Source: JAGNDO01 sp963704975 | GTDB taxonomy: Bacteria; Chloroflexota; Anaerolineae; Caldilineales; Caldilineaceae | Assembly: GCA_963704975.1 (NCBI GenBank) | Contig: CAVPIK010000006.1 | Span: 186,001 to 250,000 of the forward strand | Direction: 5' to 3' | Length of the DNA stretch: 64,000 nt | Shown: positions 51,102 to 60,073 of the stretch, piece by piece | Position numbering within the stretch: the stretch's first letter is position 1 | How the letters are laid out: every line of letters begins with the position of its first letter | Made by a program: the position numbers and the translations under genes | The notes under the pieces: model-generated | What the model saw: only the letters and a program-made list of their open reading frames with translations | Databases searched by the model: none | What the model was told of the DNA's origin: nothing

Positions 51102-52103
51102 CTACACCTTGGGCAGGTGATCCTCGCTCCCACTCCCCACGCCCGCCTCCCCGCTCCCCAACTCCCGTTTGCGCTGACGATACAGTATCTCTTCCAACAA
51201 AAAGCGATTGGTGGCGGTGAGATCCGCCATGACGCCAAAGAGGAAGATCAGGAAGCCCACGGTGAGCAAGGACGCGCCGATGGTGACCGATTGCAGATAG
51301 CGTCCAGATGAACTTTGGGCGGTGAAGAGGTAGAGATAGAGGAAACGGGCCAGCAACAAAATTCCCCCGGCCAAGAAAGGCACAGCCGTGTACGAAAAGG
51401 TGCGCAGGGGCTCGTAGAGGGTGTAAATGCGCAAAATTGTGGCCGTGGAAAGCTTGATATAGCTCCACGTATTTTTCATCAACCGGGACTTGCGGGTGGG
51501 CGGGTTGACATATTCGATGGCGACGTGATCCACCACCAGCCCCTTTTTCCCCGCCTGGATGATGGTCTCCAAGGTGTACGTGTACCGGGTCAGGATGGTC
51601 AAGCGCAGGGCCGCCTCTCGGGAAAAGGCCCGGAAGCCGCTGGTGGCGTCGGGCACCTGGGTGTTGGACGCCGCCCGCACCACCCAACTTCCCCAAGTTT
51701 GCAACACCTTCTTGATGGGCGAAAAGTGTTCGATCAGCCCGGTCTGCCGGTCGCCGATCACCATGTCCGCCTTCCCCGCCAACACCGGCCCGATCAGCCG
51801 CCCGATCTGATCCGCCGGGTATTGATTGTCCCCATCTGTGTTCACAATGATATCCGCCCCGGCTTCCAGGCAGGCGTTTAGCCCGGTTTGGAAGGCCGCG
51901 GCCAGGCCCCGGTTGCGGGCATGGCTGACCACATGGTGGACGCCCAACTGCCGGGCCACGTCCGCGGTGCCGTCCGTGCTGCCGTCGTCGATGATCAGCA
52001 CCTCGATCCGCGAGACGCCGGGCAGGCTCTTGGGCAGCTCCGCCAGGACCACGGGCAGGGTTTGGGCTTCGTTGAAACAGGGAATTTGGATAATTAAGTG
52101 CAT
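51102..52103 (-). CDS. Family 2 glycosyltransferase with C-terminal membrane spans
   Basis: 333 aa, intact. The GT-A fold has the nucleotide-binding IDDGSTDGT and the D-x-D region NTDGDNQY, then two C-terminal membrane helices (FLAGGILLLARFLYLYLF; ILFGVMADLTA-like). It resembles dolichyl/undecaprenyl-phosphate sugar transferases, which load a sugar onto a lipid carrier at the membrane. The last 25 residues are Gly/Ser-rich. The ATG at 52103 follows short ATTTTGGATT repeats. Confidence 0.87.
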   Translation of the reverse strand: MHLIIQIPCFNEAQTLPVVLAELPKSLPGVSRIEVLIIDDGSTDGTADVARQLGVHHVVSHARNRGLAAAFQTGLNACLEAGADIIVNTDGDNQYPADQIGRLIGPVLAGKADMVIGDRQTGLIEHFSPIKKVLQTWGSWVVRAASNTQVPDATSGFRAFSREAALRLTILTRYTYTLETIIQAGKKGLVVDHVAIEYVNPPTRKSRLMKNTWSYIKLSTATILRIYTLYEPLRTFSYTAVPFLAGGILLLARFLYLYLFTAQSSSGRYLQSVTIGASLLTVGFLIFLFGVMADLTATNRFLLEEILYRQRKRELGSGEAGVGSGSEDHLPKV

Positions 52104-52199
52104 GGGATTTTGGATTTTGGATTGGTGATTTTGGATTGAAGGGCTCGCCCCTCACAATTCGCCCCTCGCCCATTATACCCCACCCACGGCCAACCTTCC

Positions 52200-53222
52200 T
52201 CACCGCGCCCCCTGCCACCAATCCTTGCGGGATCGGGGATCCATGAAGGTGCCCCGATCCCGGATCGCCACCTTGAGCAGATCCGGACCGTTCACGCCCA
52301 AGATCTCGCCGTTGTGTAGGGCGGGCAATTGCCCGCGCCCGGCCAAATTTAGCGTCCGATACAGCGCCACCAAAGCCGGGTCCACGCATAGATCCTCCAA
52401 ATGCACCGCATAACCGTTAGCCACCGTATCCTCCCTCGTGTAGCCCAAAGTGATGCGGGTCGGCTCGGCATAGAGAACCAGGACGTTGAAGCCGCCGGGA
52501 TAGATCTCCGCAACCCGACGGGGCAGAGAAATCACCTCGCCCTCTGCACCGGCCATCCCCAACAGGGTGACTTCCGGCGTTGTCAACAACCCACCCTGGC
52601 AGCCATGTTCCCCACAGCCCCAATTCCAATCATAGACCCGAAAAACGGCCGGAAAGCTTGGCACGCGCCCGTCGGCAAAGAGACCGGCCAACCGGGGCGC
52701 GCCGGGATCCGCCGGCCCGTTGATCTCCACCAACTGGAGGGCGGCGCTGGTCGGCGCATAGCCCCGCAACGCCAGGTTGAGATCCCCGTGCTGGACGTCC
52801 GGGTGGTCGGCGGGCGGCCCATCCACCGGCACGGCAGTGAAGATGCGGTCTGACGTGGTCGGACACGCAAAGACCGCGGGCGCACGTTGCAAAAGAGGCA
52901 AAAAGACGGTCTCGGGGAACACAATCGTCGGCGTCGGCGTGGCGGTCGGCGCAATCGTTGGCGTCAGCGTTGGGGTAAAGGTGGGCGTGATGGTTGACGT
53001 TACGGTAGGGGTGATGGTTGGGGTCAGGGTTGGGGAAATGGGGGGCGTAGACGACGGGGTAGGCGTCAAGGTCGGATCTTCAATGGGATCACCGGCAAAG
53101 ATCACCGGGCTGTCCCCGCCCGGACCGAGCAGGGCCATGAGCAGGACGGCGCTCACCATCGCCAAAAGCAAAGGGGCGGCAAGACGTGTCAACGGGCGGA
53201 AGGATGAAGTGGTTCGGTTCAT
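52200..53222 (-). CDS. Secreted protein with Thr/Pro-rich linker
   Basis: 340 aa. A basic N terminus and a strong hydrophobic segment (LAAPLLLAMVSAVLLMALL) form a signal peptide or anchor. Residues 45-95 are Thr-Pro repeats (TLTPTITPTVTSTITPT), a linker seen in many secreted Chloroflexota proteins. The ~240-aa C-terminal globular domain contains VYDWNWGCGEHGCQGG and an A-type beta-rich fold that I do not recognise. The real start is MNRTTSSF at 53222; longer upstream reading comes from the AAAAGGCAAA repeat. Confidence 0.72.
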   Translation of the reverse strand: MNRTTSSFRPLTRLAAPLLLAMVSAVLLMALLGPGGDSPVIFAGDPIEDPTLTPTPSSTPPISPTLTPTITPTVTSTITPTFTPTLTPTIAPTATPTPTIVFPETVFLPLLQRAPAVFACPTTSDRIFTAVPVDGPPADHPDVQHGDLNLALRGYAPTSAALQLVEINGPADPGAPRLAGLFADGRVPSFPAVFRVYDWNWGCGEHGCQGGLLTTPEVTLLGMAGAEGEVISLPRRVAEIYPGGFNVLVLYAEPTRITLGYTREDTVANGYAVHLEDLCVDPALVALYRTLNLAGRGQLPALHNGEILGVNGPDLLKVAIRDRGTFMDPRSRKDWWQGAR

Positions 53223-53231
53223 GGATTCTCC

Positions 53232-53340
53232 AAAAAAGGCAAAAGGCAAAGTGCAAAAGGCAAAAGGCAAAAATAGGTGGTTTTGAAACTCCTTGGGTTA
53301 GCCAGCCCCCTTTTGCCTTTTGCACTTTGCCTTTTGCCTT
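53232..53340. repeat. AAAAGGCAAA short-repeat inverted element, copy 2
   Basis: The same two arms as at 46876-46982 around an unrelated ~36-base loop. It lies between the secreted-protein start and the end of the next gene. Confidence 0.8.
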
Positions 53341-54058
53341 AAACAGAGCCACCCAAATCAATCAAAGCAGCCCCCACCCGGCGCAAACAGCCATTCAAAT
53401 CCCCCTCAATGGCGTCCGGCCCCAAGGTCAGCAACGTCCACGGGCGGGGCGGATGGTCGTAGCGATGCTCACGGGTGCTACTCTCATCCTGGCACAGGAT
53501 GCCCAGGTAGCCGCCCCTGGCCCGCAGGGTGATGTCCACGGGCGTCTCCCCGGCCAGTCGATTGCTCAACGGGCGCAGGCGGCTCTCTCGCAGAGCCAGC
53601 CACAGGGTCTCGAAGGGATCTTCCTGCACAAAAAGCTCCTGCACATCCCCGGCGCAGAGCAGACGGTCCAAGGTGGTGTTGATAAAGGTGATGCGGCGCA
53701 TTTTGGCCGAGGGCACAGGTCGATCTAACCGCTGCAACGGGCCAATGTCAATGCGGAAATAGTACTCACCGGATCGGGGATGGTCCGCCTGCTCCGGCAG
53801 CAGCTCCGCCCGGGTCAGCAATCGATAGCGGCGCACCGGGGCATAGAAGTTGACCGCCTGGGCCTGATCGCCGTCCTTGAAGGCCCCGGTCTGATAGAAG
53901 GCCAAATAGTCCGCGCCCACCCGCTTGGGGGCCTTGCGCTGGGGGATGCGATACCAGCCCTCGGACGCGGCCCGGCGCAGATCCTCGGCGTTGTTCATCA
54001 CCGCCACCAGCACCCGGGTACGCCGGGCTTGGGCATCGGGGTAGGTGGGTTGGGGCAT
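53339..54058 (-). CDS. Conserved protein of unknown function, possible EVE/PUA-like plus nuclease-like domains
   Basis: 239 aa, intact. The N-terminal 130 residues (VLVAVMNNAEDLRRAASEGW, DYLAFYQTGAFKD, VNFYAPVRRYRLL) have a beta-rich, EVE/PUA-like look. The C-terminal 90 residues (LWLALRESRLRPLSNRL, PVDITLRARGGYLGILCQDE) resemble the spacing of DUF559/Vsr-like PD-(D/E)XK nucleases, but the catalytic acids are not convincing. AAAGGA lies 9 bases before the ATG. It follows uvsE on the same strand with overlap. Function unknown; a role in nucleic-acid modification sensing is only a guess. Confidence 0.6.
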   Translation of the reverse strand: MPQPTYPDAQARRTRVLVAVMNNAEDLRRAASEGWYRIPQRKAPKRVGADYLAFYQTGAFKDGDQAQAVNFYAPVRRYRLLTRAELLPEQADHPRSGEYYFRIDIGPLQRLDRPVPSAKMRRITFINTTLDRLLCAGDVQELFVQEDPFETLWLALRESRLRPLSNRLAGETPVDITLRARGGYLGILCQDESSTREHRYDHPPRPWTLLTLGPDAIEGDLNGCLRRVGAALIDLGGSV

Positions 54059-55061
54059 GGGTGGGGTCCTTTTGGTTGATTGGTTGATTTGGTTGATGTC
54101 GATTGGTGCGCCGATTGGCCGGTCACGCCACCCAATGCCGCCACATCCGGCGCGAAGTGGGCAAGTTGATCCCGCAAGCGCAGGAGGGCCAGATCCTTGG
54201 CCTTGGCTTCCAGCATGATGTCAAACGGTCCCAGACCGGCGGCGTGGGCGGCGCGCAGGAGGTCGATGCACTCGAAGGGGTGCAGGAAGTCGCTGTGCTG
54301 GTTGGGCAGGGGCGGAGAGAGCCGCTGCTCCCCGTGCTGGGCGATGTAGCGGGCCGCGGTGCGGGGGCTGCTCAGGTGGATCTTGGGGATCTGCCCGGCG
54401 GGCCAGGTGGCCAGGGCCATGCCCAGGGCCTCCGTCATGGGGATGCCCGCTGGGTCCAGACAGCGATGGTGCAGCACATCAAAGACCAGCCGGATGCCCG
54501 TGCGCCGATGCACCCAGAGCGTGTCCTGCAAACTGTAGGTGCGGTCATCGTTCTCCAGGGCCAGGCGCGCCCGCACATGGGCCGGAAGCTGCTCCACCCC
54601 GGCCACGAAGCGCGCCCGGCCCGCGGACTGGGTCCCCCTGCGCGCCGCCCACGTGCACCACCAGCACCGCCTCCGGCCCCACCCCCATACGGTCCAGCAG
54701 ATCCGCAGCCGCGGTCAATTCCTGGCACGAGCGCTTGACCCAGTCTGGGTTGGGGCTGTTGAGCTGGATGTGGAAGGCCGGGTGCATGGAGAGGCGCAGC
54801 CCCATCTGCCGGGCCATGTCGCCCGTGGCGGCCAGTTCGGTTTCGCACTCGTCCAGTTGACGGTGAAAGGCGGGCAGATCCGGGTGGGTGAGGTAGGGGG
54901 CAAGCTGGTTGGAGAGGCGATAGAAGCGGATATTTCGGCTGTCCAAGATAGACAAAGAGATCCCGCACATAGGCCAGGCTGACGCTGAGATGGGGGCTGT
55001 TCTGCCAGCGCCGGCTGTCATGGGAGCGCAGACCGGGCGCGCCCAGCAGTTTCACCGGCAC
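53998..55061 (-). CDS. uvsE: UV damage endonuclease UvsE/UvdE
   Basis: TIM-barrel endonuclease that nicks 5' to UV photoproducts without UvrABC. Family blocks in order: NIRFYRLSNQLAPYLTH, LRLSMHPAFHIQLNSPNPDWV, ELTAAADLLDRMG, VVHVGG, RLALENDDRTYS, LVFDVLHHRC, KIHLSSPR, FDIMLEAKAKDLALLRLRDQL. Metal-binding His/Glu/Asp are retained. One-base shifts occur near 54960 and 54650. The start is taken at the GTG at 55061. The observed frame runs into the next gene (53998), but the family C terminus is near 54125, so the true stop is probably lost to another shift. Confidence 0.85.
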
Positions 55062-55209
55062 GCCCAGGCGGTGGCGGGGTGGGGAAATGGAAGATGGGGA
55101 GGTGTGGAACTTGGGATCATGGTGGGTGACAGTTGAGAATCAGAGAGAAAAGCTCGGTGCTTTCCTCTCTATTTTACCCACAAATTTCCTGTTGTCTGTA
55201 CGCTATTTG

Positions 55210-55311
55210 GCGCACTTTTTGGCTTTTGGGAATTCGGGCGGGATGCCGTGTCCAACCTTCCAGGAAGCTTTGAGCTTCCTGGAAGGTCAAGCCGCGCACT
55301 TTTTGGCTTTT
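55210..55311. repeat. 15-bp hairpin flanked by 18-bp direct repeats
   Basis: Direct repeats GCGCACTTTTTGGCTTTT at 55210-55227 and 55294-55311 flank a perfect hairpin (ACCTTCCAGGAAGCT, TTG, AGCTTCCTGGAAGGT; 55255-55287). It looks like a small inserted palindromic element. No gene is seen in 55085-55477. Confidence 0.75.
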
Positions 55312-55327
55312 ATGAAACGTCCTCTGG

Positions 55328-55405
55328 CGACCCGCTGCGGTTTCGATACGCCGCCGAGTTCCTGAATGGTTAGCGGAGATTTCGGCGGCGGCTACTCAAC
55401 CTGCG
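55328..55405. repeat. CGGTTTCGATACG-stem-CTACTCAACC element, copy 2
   Basis: The same conserved blocks as at 41218-41273, here with stem CGCCGCCG/CGGCGGCG and a 26-base loop. Confidence 0.75.
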
Positions 55406-55477
55406 CTAGTTCAGGTAGAGTGGCTACCCGGCGACTCTTGAAAAGCCCTGCCTACGCCCGCTTACCCCTTCACCCGC

Positions 55478-56290
55478 TCACCCCTTCAGCCTTTTCGGCG
55501 GCCAGACCACCACGTCGAGGCGGCGGGCAAAGTGGAGCAGGGGCGGGCTGTCGGCCAGGGGCACGCCCAAGGATTGGGCCACGGTATTCGTATCAATTTT
55601 GGCGTGGGCAGGTTGCAGAGGCCAGGGGACGTGGTGGATCTCGCTGCGCCACAGATCCCACGGCCCGGTCTGGGACTGGGGGCGGCTGTGAAAGGGAGAG
55701 GTGGCGTAGAGGCAGTAGCGCTCGGTCAGCCAATGGTCCAAGTCGCCGGGCTGGGCGGTGTAGACCGGGCCGGTGGGACCGTAGATCCCGGTAAACTGGC
55801 CCACGGGTACGCCAGCATGGGTGCGCGTGCTGCGATAGACCACGTCTTCGCCCTGAGCGGTGACACTCATCTCAGCCCGAAAATAGGGCAGATGAAAGAC
55901 GGCCCGTGCAATGGCCACGGCCACTGGGTTGGCCGCATCCAAGCTAAAAAAGTAGACACCGGGGCGGTGGGGCGGGACGGGATGGCGCACATAGGTGCGC
56001 ACGTTGAGTTCGGGGAAGGCGGAGAGCCAGGGGACCGCGGGCAATCCCCTTGGCCGCACGCCGCTCATGCGGAAGGGGACCACGCCGATCCAGCCCATGC
56101 CGTCGAAGGTGTCCAGATCCAGGATCGACGGCACCAAGGGGCGCAGGAGGTCCGGGGAAATGGGCCAATGGGCAAAGAGCAGATCGTGCCAGGATTGGGC
56201 CATCACCCACGGCCCGGCGGGACGGGGCCAGGGCCGGTGAGCGGTTTGGGCCAGGGAGGCGTTACTTGCCTTCGCCACGTCGACCGCCAA
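55478..56290 (-). CDS. DUF2071 (YqjF-like) family protein
   Basis: 270 aa. FAHWPISPDLLRPLVPSILD, GWIGVVPFRMSGVRPRG, ELNVRTYVR and GVYFFSLDAANPVAVAIAR are the characteristic blocks of DUF2071, a family with an acetoacetate-decarboxylase-like fold and no assigned reaction. The proposed GTG start at 56290 overlaps the end of the upstream dehydrogenase gene (56262), so the two are likely co-translated. A later start (MAQSWHD at 56203) is possible. Confidence 0.8.
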   Translation of the reverse strand: MAVDVAKASNASLAQTAHRPWPRPAGPWVMAQSWHDLLFAHWPISPDLLRPLVPSILDLDTFDGMGWIGVVPFRMSGVRPRGLPAVPWLSAFPELNVRTYVRHPVPPHRPGVYFFSLDAANPVAVAIARAVFHLPYFRAEMSVTAQGEDVVYRSTRTHAGVPVGQFTGIYGPTGPVYTAQPGDLDHWLTERYCLYATSPFHSRPQSQTGPWDLWRSEIHHVPWPLQPAHAKIDTNTVAQSLGVPLADSPPLLHFARRLDVVVWPPKRLKG

Positions 56291-57242
56291 AGATGTTGCC
56301 CATGAACATTTGACGCATGAGGCTCGGCTCGTCCCGCTTGGCGGATTCGCGCAGCAGTTGGCGGCGCTCGTCCCACTCCTTGAGCTTCACCTCGTGTTCC
56401 CATCGTAGGCGCAGATCCACGGCCTCTTCCAACAGGCCGGTCAGGTTTTCTTCGTTGCCCGGTGCCAAGGCTTGCGCCCAGACATCCATCTCGGCCTGGA
56501 GTTCGCTCATCCAGCGCTGGATGTTGGCCCGGTTGGCGGTCAGACTGCTGCTCATCTGCGAGGGGCTGGCGCTCATCTCCGTGCTTTGGGCAAACTGGCG
56601 ACCGGCCAATTTCTTGCCGTCCCGCCAGCTTTCGCCCCGACCCATCATGCGCATGAGCATCATGGCCATCAGCCGAGGCAGTTGCTCCACCCCGGCCACC
56701 ACCCCATCGTGCTCAATCGGGTCAATAAAGAGGGGCTGAGCCTTGACTCGGCTGATCAAATTGACACACAGCTCCACGGCGTTTTCCGAGGCGGTGAGGC
56801 TGGGCGCAATGCAGAAAATGGCCTCTTCAAAGAGGTCCGCCCGGTTGCCGGGGATGTCGCCCATGCCCGTGAGGATGGGGTCGGCGGTGATGACCTGGAT
56901 CGAGGCGGGCAGAACCTCGGCGGCCAGATCCAGGGTGGGCTGCATGGCCTTGGTCAGGCAGAGCAGGGTGCAGTTGGGTTTCAGCTCATCCTTCATCTGG
57001 GCGAAGAGTTCGGCCAATTCGCCAAAGGGCACGGCCAGGATCACCATGTTGGCATCGGCGTAGGCCTTGTGTAGATTCCACTCGGTCTTGTCCACGGCCC
57101 CGGCCTTGCGGGCAACGGCGGCGGTTTCGGTGTCCTTGTCGTGGCCCACCAACTCGAAGCTCAACGCCTCCAATTGAAGCGCCAACCCCAGGCTGGCCCC
57201 CGTGCGTCCCAGGCCGATGATGGTTAGTTTTGGTTTTGCCAT
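56262..57242 (-). CDS. Prephenate dehydrogenase-like NAD(P)-binding protein
   Basis: 326 aa. N-terminal Rossmann fold with GLGRTGASLGLAL and the acidic residue in VGHDKD. AVPFGELAELFAQM and LTKAMQPTL are as in TyrA-like dehydrogenases. A helical C-terminal domain (HDGVVAGVEQLPRLMAMML) carries the His of the TyrA substrate region, followed by an extra coiled coil and a Gly/Arg tail. It could be an arogenate/prephenate dehydrogenase or a paralogue acting on another substrate; no aromatic-pathway gene is nearby. AAAGGA precedes the ATG at 57242. Confidence 0.75.
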   Translation of the reverse strand: MAKPKLTIIGLGRTGASLGLALQLEALSFELVGHDKDTETAAVARKAGAVDKTEWNLHKAYADANMVILAVPFGELAELFAQMKDELKPNCTLLCLTKAMQPTLDLAAEVLPASIQVITADPILTGMGDIPGNRADLFEEAIFCIAPSLTASENAVELCVNLISRVKAQPLFIDPIEHDGVVAGVEQLPRLMAMMLMRMMGRGESWRDGKKLAGRQFAQSTEMSASPSQMSSSLTANRANIQRWMSELQAEMDVWAQALAPGNEENLTGLLEEAVDLRLRWEHEVKLKEWDERRQLLRESAKRDEPSLMRQMFMGNIFGGRRGEGK

Positions 57243-57257
57243 GTGAGGTTCCTTTGC

Positions 57258-57431
57258 ATATCGAGTGTCGTGTATCGAGTATTTTTGTGACTGCCACACC
57301 ACCCCCTCCCAGCCTCCCCCAGATTGGGGGAGGAGCCGGATCGCCGCAAAGCGAATGGTCGGTACCCTTGCACTGTCCCCTCCCCAATCTGGGGAGGGTT
57401 AGGGTGGGGTTGGCACTTTGCCTTTTGCCTT
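57258..57431. repeat. Composite repeat: TATCGAG half-element, MITE-like copy 2 and AAAAGGCAAA arm
   Basis: 57260-57279 matches the TATCGAGTATCG element of 25050-25146. 57287-57416 is the inverted second copy of the 128-bp element at 27670-27797. 57413-57431 is one arm of the AAAAGGCAAA element. Three repeat families abut here, upstream of the dehydrogenase gene, marking an insertion hotspot. Confidence 0.75.
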
Positions 57432-58053
57432 AATTCCTTTGATCTGCCCGGCGCAGGGCGGAAAGCAGGCCGATGGCTTGCGCATCCTGGGCGAAGAGGG
57501 AACCGGTTTGCCCAATACTTTCCGGCGTCTCTTGATGCTGGGCGATCAGCCAGCAAGTCAACTCATCGCAACCGGCCTGGGCCGCCATTTGTGCGCCGAT
57601 GGCTGGGTGGTCAAGGTGAACGTGAAGCAGATAACGCCAGCCGCTTTCGGGCGCGGCGTCCGCATACCCGCCCATCATGCGGGGGGCCATCGCCTCTGCC
57701 AGGACCAGGGGACCCCGCAGCCAGAGGTGGATGCCCCGCCCGGACTGCTCCGCGGCGATCTTGCCCACATCATGCAGCAGCCCTGCCCCGGCCAGGGAGG
57801 GGTGCAGCGCCTCGCCTTTCCGGTTCGCCTGTTTGCGCAAAGAGTAGAGCACGTTGAGGCTATGGCGTTGGGCGTCCAGGGGCATCTCCACAAAGAGGGC
57901 CACCGCGGCCTTGGGCAGGGTCTCCGTCACGGCCAACATCTCGTCCGGGGTGACATGGGCCACCAGCCCGCGCACAAACTGGCTTACCCGGTAGATCCAG
58001 CGCAGGGGCAAGCGCAGCAGGCGAACGATACTGGTTAAAATGGAATCAGCCAT
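57430..58053 (-). CDS. HD-domain protein
   Basis: 207 aa, intact. Metal-site order RHSLNVLYSL, LLHDVGK, HLWLRGPLVLAEAM and HVHLDHPAIGAQMAAQAG, the HD/HDc hydrolase pattern, plus LIAQHQE. An N-terminal amphipathic segment (IVRLLRLPLRWIYRVSQFV) may sit on the membrane. The family includes nucleotide and cyclic-nucleotide hydrolases; no GYP motif is present, so it is not an HD-GYP c-di-GMP phosphodiesterase. Confidence 0.78.
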   Translation of the reverse strand: MADSILTSIVRLLRLPLRWIYRVSQFVRGLVAHVTPDEMLAVTETLPKAAVALFVEMPLDAQRHSLNVLYSLRKQANRKGEALHPSLAGAGLLHDVGKIAAEQSGRGIHLWLRGPLVLAEAMAPRMMGGYADAAPESGWRYLLHVHLDHPAIGAQMAAQAGCDELTCWLIAQHQETPESIGQTGSLFAQDAQAIGLLSALRRADQRN

Positions 58054-58102
58054 AGCACAGGGTCATCACACAAAGAATAGCCGGGGGTGATTTTAGGCGG
58101 AT

Positions 58103-58828
58103 TTAGCCGAATAGCCCAACCAGTCCATTGAGCACCAGCGAGGTGGGGACGGTGATGATGTTCGGCACCATCCAGATCACCACAATCAAAAGCATAAAGC
58201 CATATTGACTCAACTGGCGCTGAAGTTGAAAGGTATCGCCGGGGAGCAGGGCAAAGAGTACATGGGAACCATCCAGGGGGGGGATGGGCAGCAGGTTAAA
58301 GACAAAAAGCAGGGCATTGATGTAGACAAAGAAATTCAAGAAGTCGTTCAACACGCCACCCAACGACGGGCCGGATGTCAGAAGCAAAATTCCCAAAGCC
58401 GCCAAAATCAGGTTGCTCACCGGGCCAGCCAAGGAGACTAAAATACTGGCCAGACGCCGGTCAATGGTGACATTGTTGGGATTCCACTGCACGGGCTTGG
58501 CCCAGCCAAAGCCGGTGAGGGCAATCAGCACCGCGCCAAATGGGTCAATGTGGGCCAGGGGATTGAGGGTATAGCGACCCTGACGCTTGGGGGTATCGTC
58601 CCCCAAAGCCACGGCAGTGGCAGCATGGGCCATTTCGTGGATGGGCAAGGCCACAAAGATAATGCCCACTACGGCCAGCATCCAGCTTGGATCCAGAATA
58701 CGGCCAAAAGGTCCGCCGCCGCTGGAGGTGAACATGGCATAGACGAGCAACAGGCCGACGCCGGCAATCACCAGCTTCTGGGTGTTGCTCAGAGATCCCC
58801 AGCCGCGGCCGGGACGATTGGTAGACAT
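58103..58828 (-). CDS. Site-2-protease family (M50) intramembrane metalloprotease
   Basis: 241 aa. HExxH zinc motif HEMAH in the second span, LDPSW/NPLAHIDPFG, GWAKPVQWNP and NLLPIPPLDGSH with the third metal ligand Asp. Five to six spans and no PDZ domain put it in the compact YwhC-like group, which may cleave membrane-anchored regulators or remnant signal peptides. No partner anti-sigma factor is adjacent. Confidence 0.87.
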   Translation of the reverse strand: MSTNRPGRGWGSLSNTQKLVIAGVGLLLVYAMFTSSGGGPFGRILDPSWMLAVVGIIFVALPIHEMAHAATAVALGDDTPKRQGRYTLNPLAHIDPFGAVLIALTGFGWAKPVQWNPNNVTIDRRLASILVSLAGPVSNLILAALGILLLTSGPSLGGVLNDFLNFFVYINALLFVFNLLPIPPLDGSHVLFALLPGDTFQLQRQLSQYGFMLLIVVIWMVPNIITVPTSLVLNGLVGLFG

Positions 58829-58939
58829 GGTAAAGGTTTCCTTTTGAATCGGTCCAATGAGATTGGACCATTATAGCACGGGACACGCCGTAGCCCCATG
58901 CTTTTGGTTCTGCCCATGCACCGCTATAATGCTAGGTCT

Positions 58940-60073
58940 ATGATGATGCAGCGCAGACGCCAAAAGAATAGTACCACTTTTCCTCGTCGATGGACTGTTG
59001 GGGGGATCGCCTTGCTGCTGCTTCTGGCGGTCGGCCTCTTTTTGATCTGGCGCACCCGCGCCGCCGTTCCCCTCGGCCCCCAGCGCACGGTGCAGACCGT
59101 CAACCCCAAGATGGGCGTCCACACCCGGCTGACCGACGAGGTGGAGCCGTGGAAGATCAAGCGCACCCTGGAGATGGTGCGGGAGATGGGCGCGCCGTGG
59201 ATCGTGGAGTACTTCCCCTGGGCCTACTACGAACCCAGGCCCGGTAAATTCGACTGGTCACACCCGGATCTGGTCATCGACCACGCCGACCGCCAGGGCT
59301 TGACCGTGATCGCCCGCCTGGGATTGACACCCGAATGGGCCAGGCCCAAGGACAGCACAGATCTCTATTTGGACGACGACCACTACGCCGACTTTGGCCG
59401 CTATGCCGCCGCTTTTGTGAAACGATATCAAGATCAGGTGAAATATGTGATCTTGTGGAACGAACCCAATCTCAGCCTTGAATGGGGCTATCGGCCAGTC
59501 GACCCGGTGGCTTACGTGGACTTGCTGCGGGTGATTGTACCCATGATCCGGGCCGCCAACCCAGAGATCAAGATCCTGGCCGGGGCCTTGGCCCCCACCC
59601 TCGCCCCGCCCGGCAGCGAGTGGGGCATGAACGATCTGGACTATCTCCAGGCCATGTACGACGCCGGGGCCGCCGACTATTTCGACATTCTGGCCATCCA
59701 CGCCTATGGCTGGCATTTCGCCCCGGACGAGCCGCCGGACCCCCAGGTGGTCAACCTGCGCCGGGCCGAACTGCTGCGCGAAATCATGGTGCGCAACGGG
59801 GATGGGGCCAAATCCGCCATGATCACCGAGGCCGGGTGGAACGACCATCCCCGCTGGACCCGGGCCGTGCGCCCCGGTCAGCGCATCACCTACACCGTGG
59901 ATGCCTTCCGCCTGGCCCAAGCCGACTGGCCCTGGCTGGACAGCCTCAGCATGTGGCTCTTCCGCTTTCCCTGGGACGCCAAGAGCTACCAGGATTACTA
60001 TACCTTTGTCAGCACAGACTTTGAACCCAAACCGATCTACGAGGAAGTGAAGCGGTATGCGACAGGGCAGTGA
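58940..60073 (+). CDS. Membrane-anchored GH39/GH5-like glycoside hydrolase
   Basis: About 377 aa. A basic N terminus and one span (IALLLLLAVGLFLIW) anchor a TIM-barrel. WNEPN (acid/base Glu) and ITEAGW (nucleophile Glu) are the two catalytic blocks of clan GH-A, most like GH39/PslG-type endo-glycosidases. GVHTRLTDEVEPWKI and PWAYYEPRPGKFDW fit the substrate-cleft strands. A -10 TATAAT at 58925-58930 is 9 bases before the ATG at 58940, with no Shine-Dalgarno, so a leaderless start is likely. The next gene overlaps its end by 17 bases. Confidence 0.82.
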   Translation: MMMQRRRQKNSTTFPRRWTVGGIALLLLLAVGLFLIWRTRAAVPLGPQRTVQTVNPKMGVHTRLTDEVEPWKIKRTLEMVREMGAPWIVEYFPWAYYEPRPGKFDWSHPDLVIDHADRQGLTVIARLGLTPEWARPKDSTDLYLDDDHYADFGRYAAAFVKRYQDQVKYVILWNEPNLSLEWGYRPVDPVAYVDLLRVIVPMIRAANPEIKILAGALAPTLAPPGSEWGMNDLDYLQAMYDAGAADYFDILAIHAYGWHFAPDEPPDPQVVNLRRAELLREIMVRNGDGAKSAMITEAGWNDHPRWTRAVRPGQRITYTVDAFRLAQADWPWLDSLSMWLFRFPWDAKSYQDYYTFVSTDFEPKPIYEEVKRYATGQ

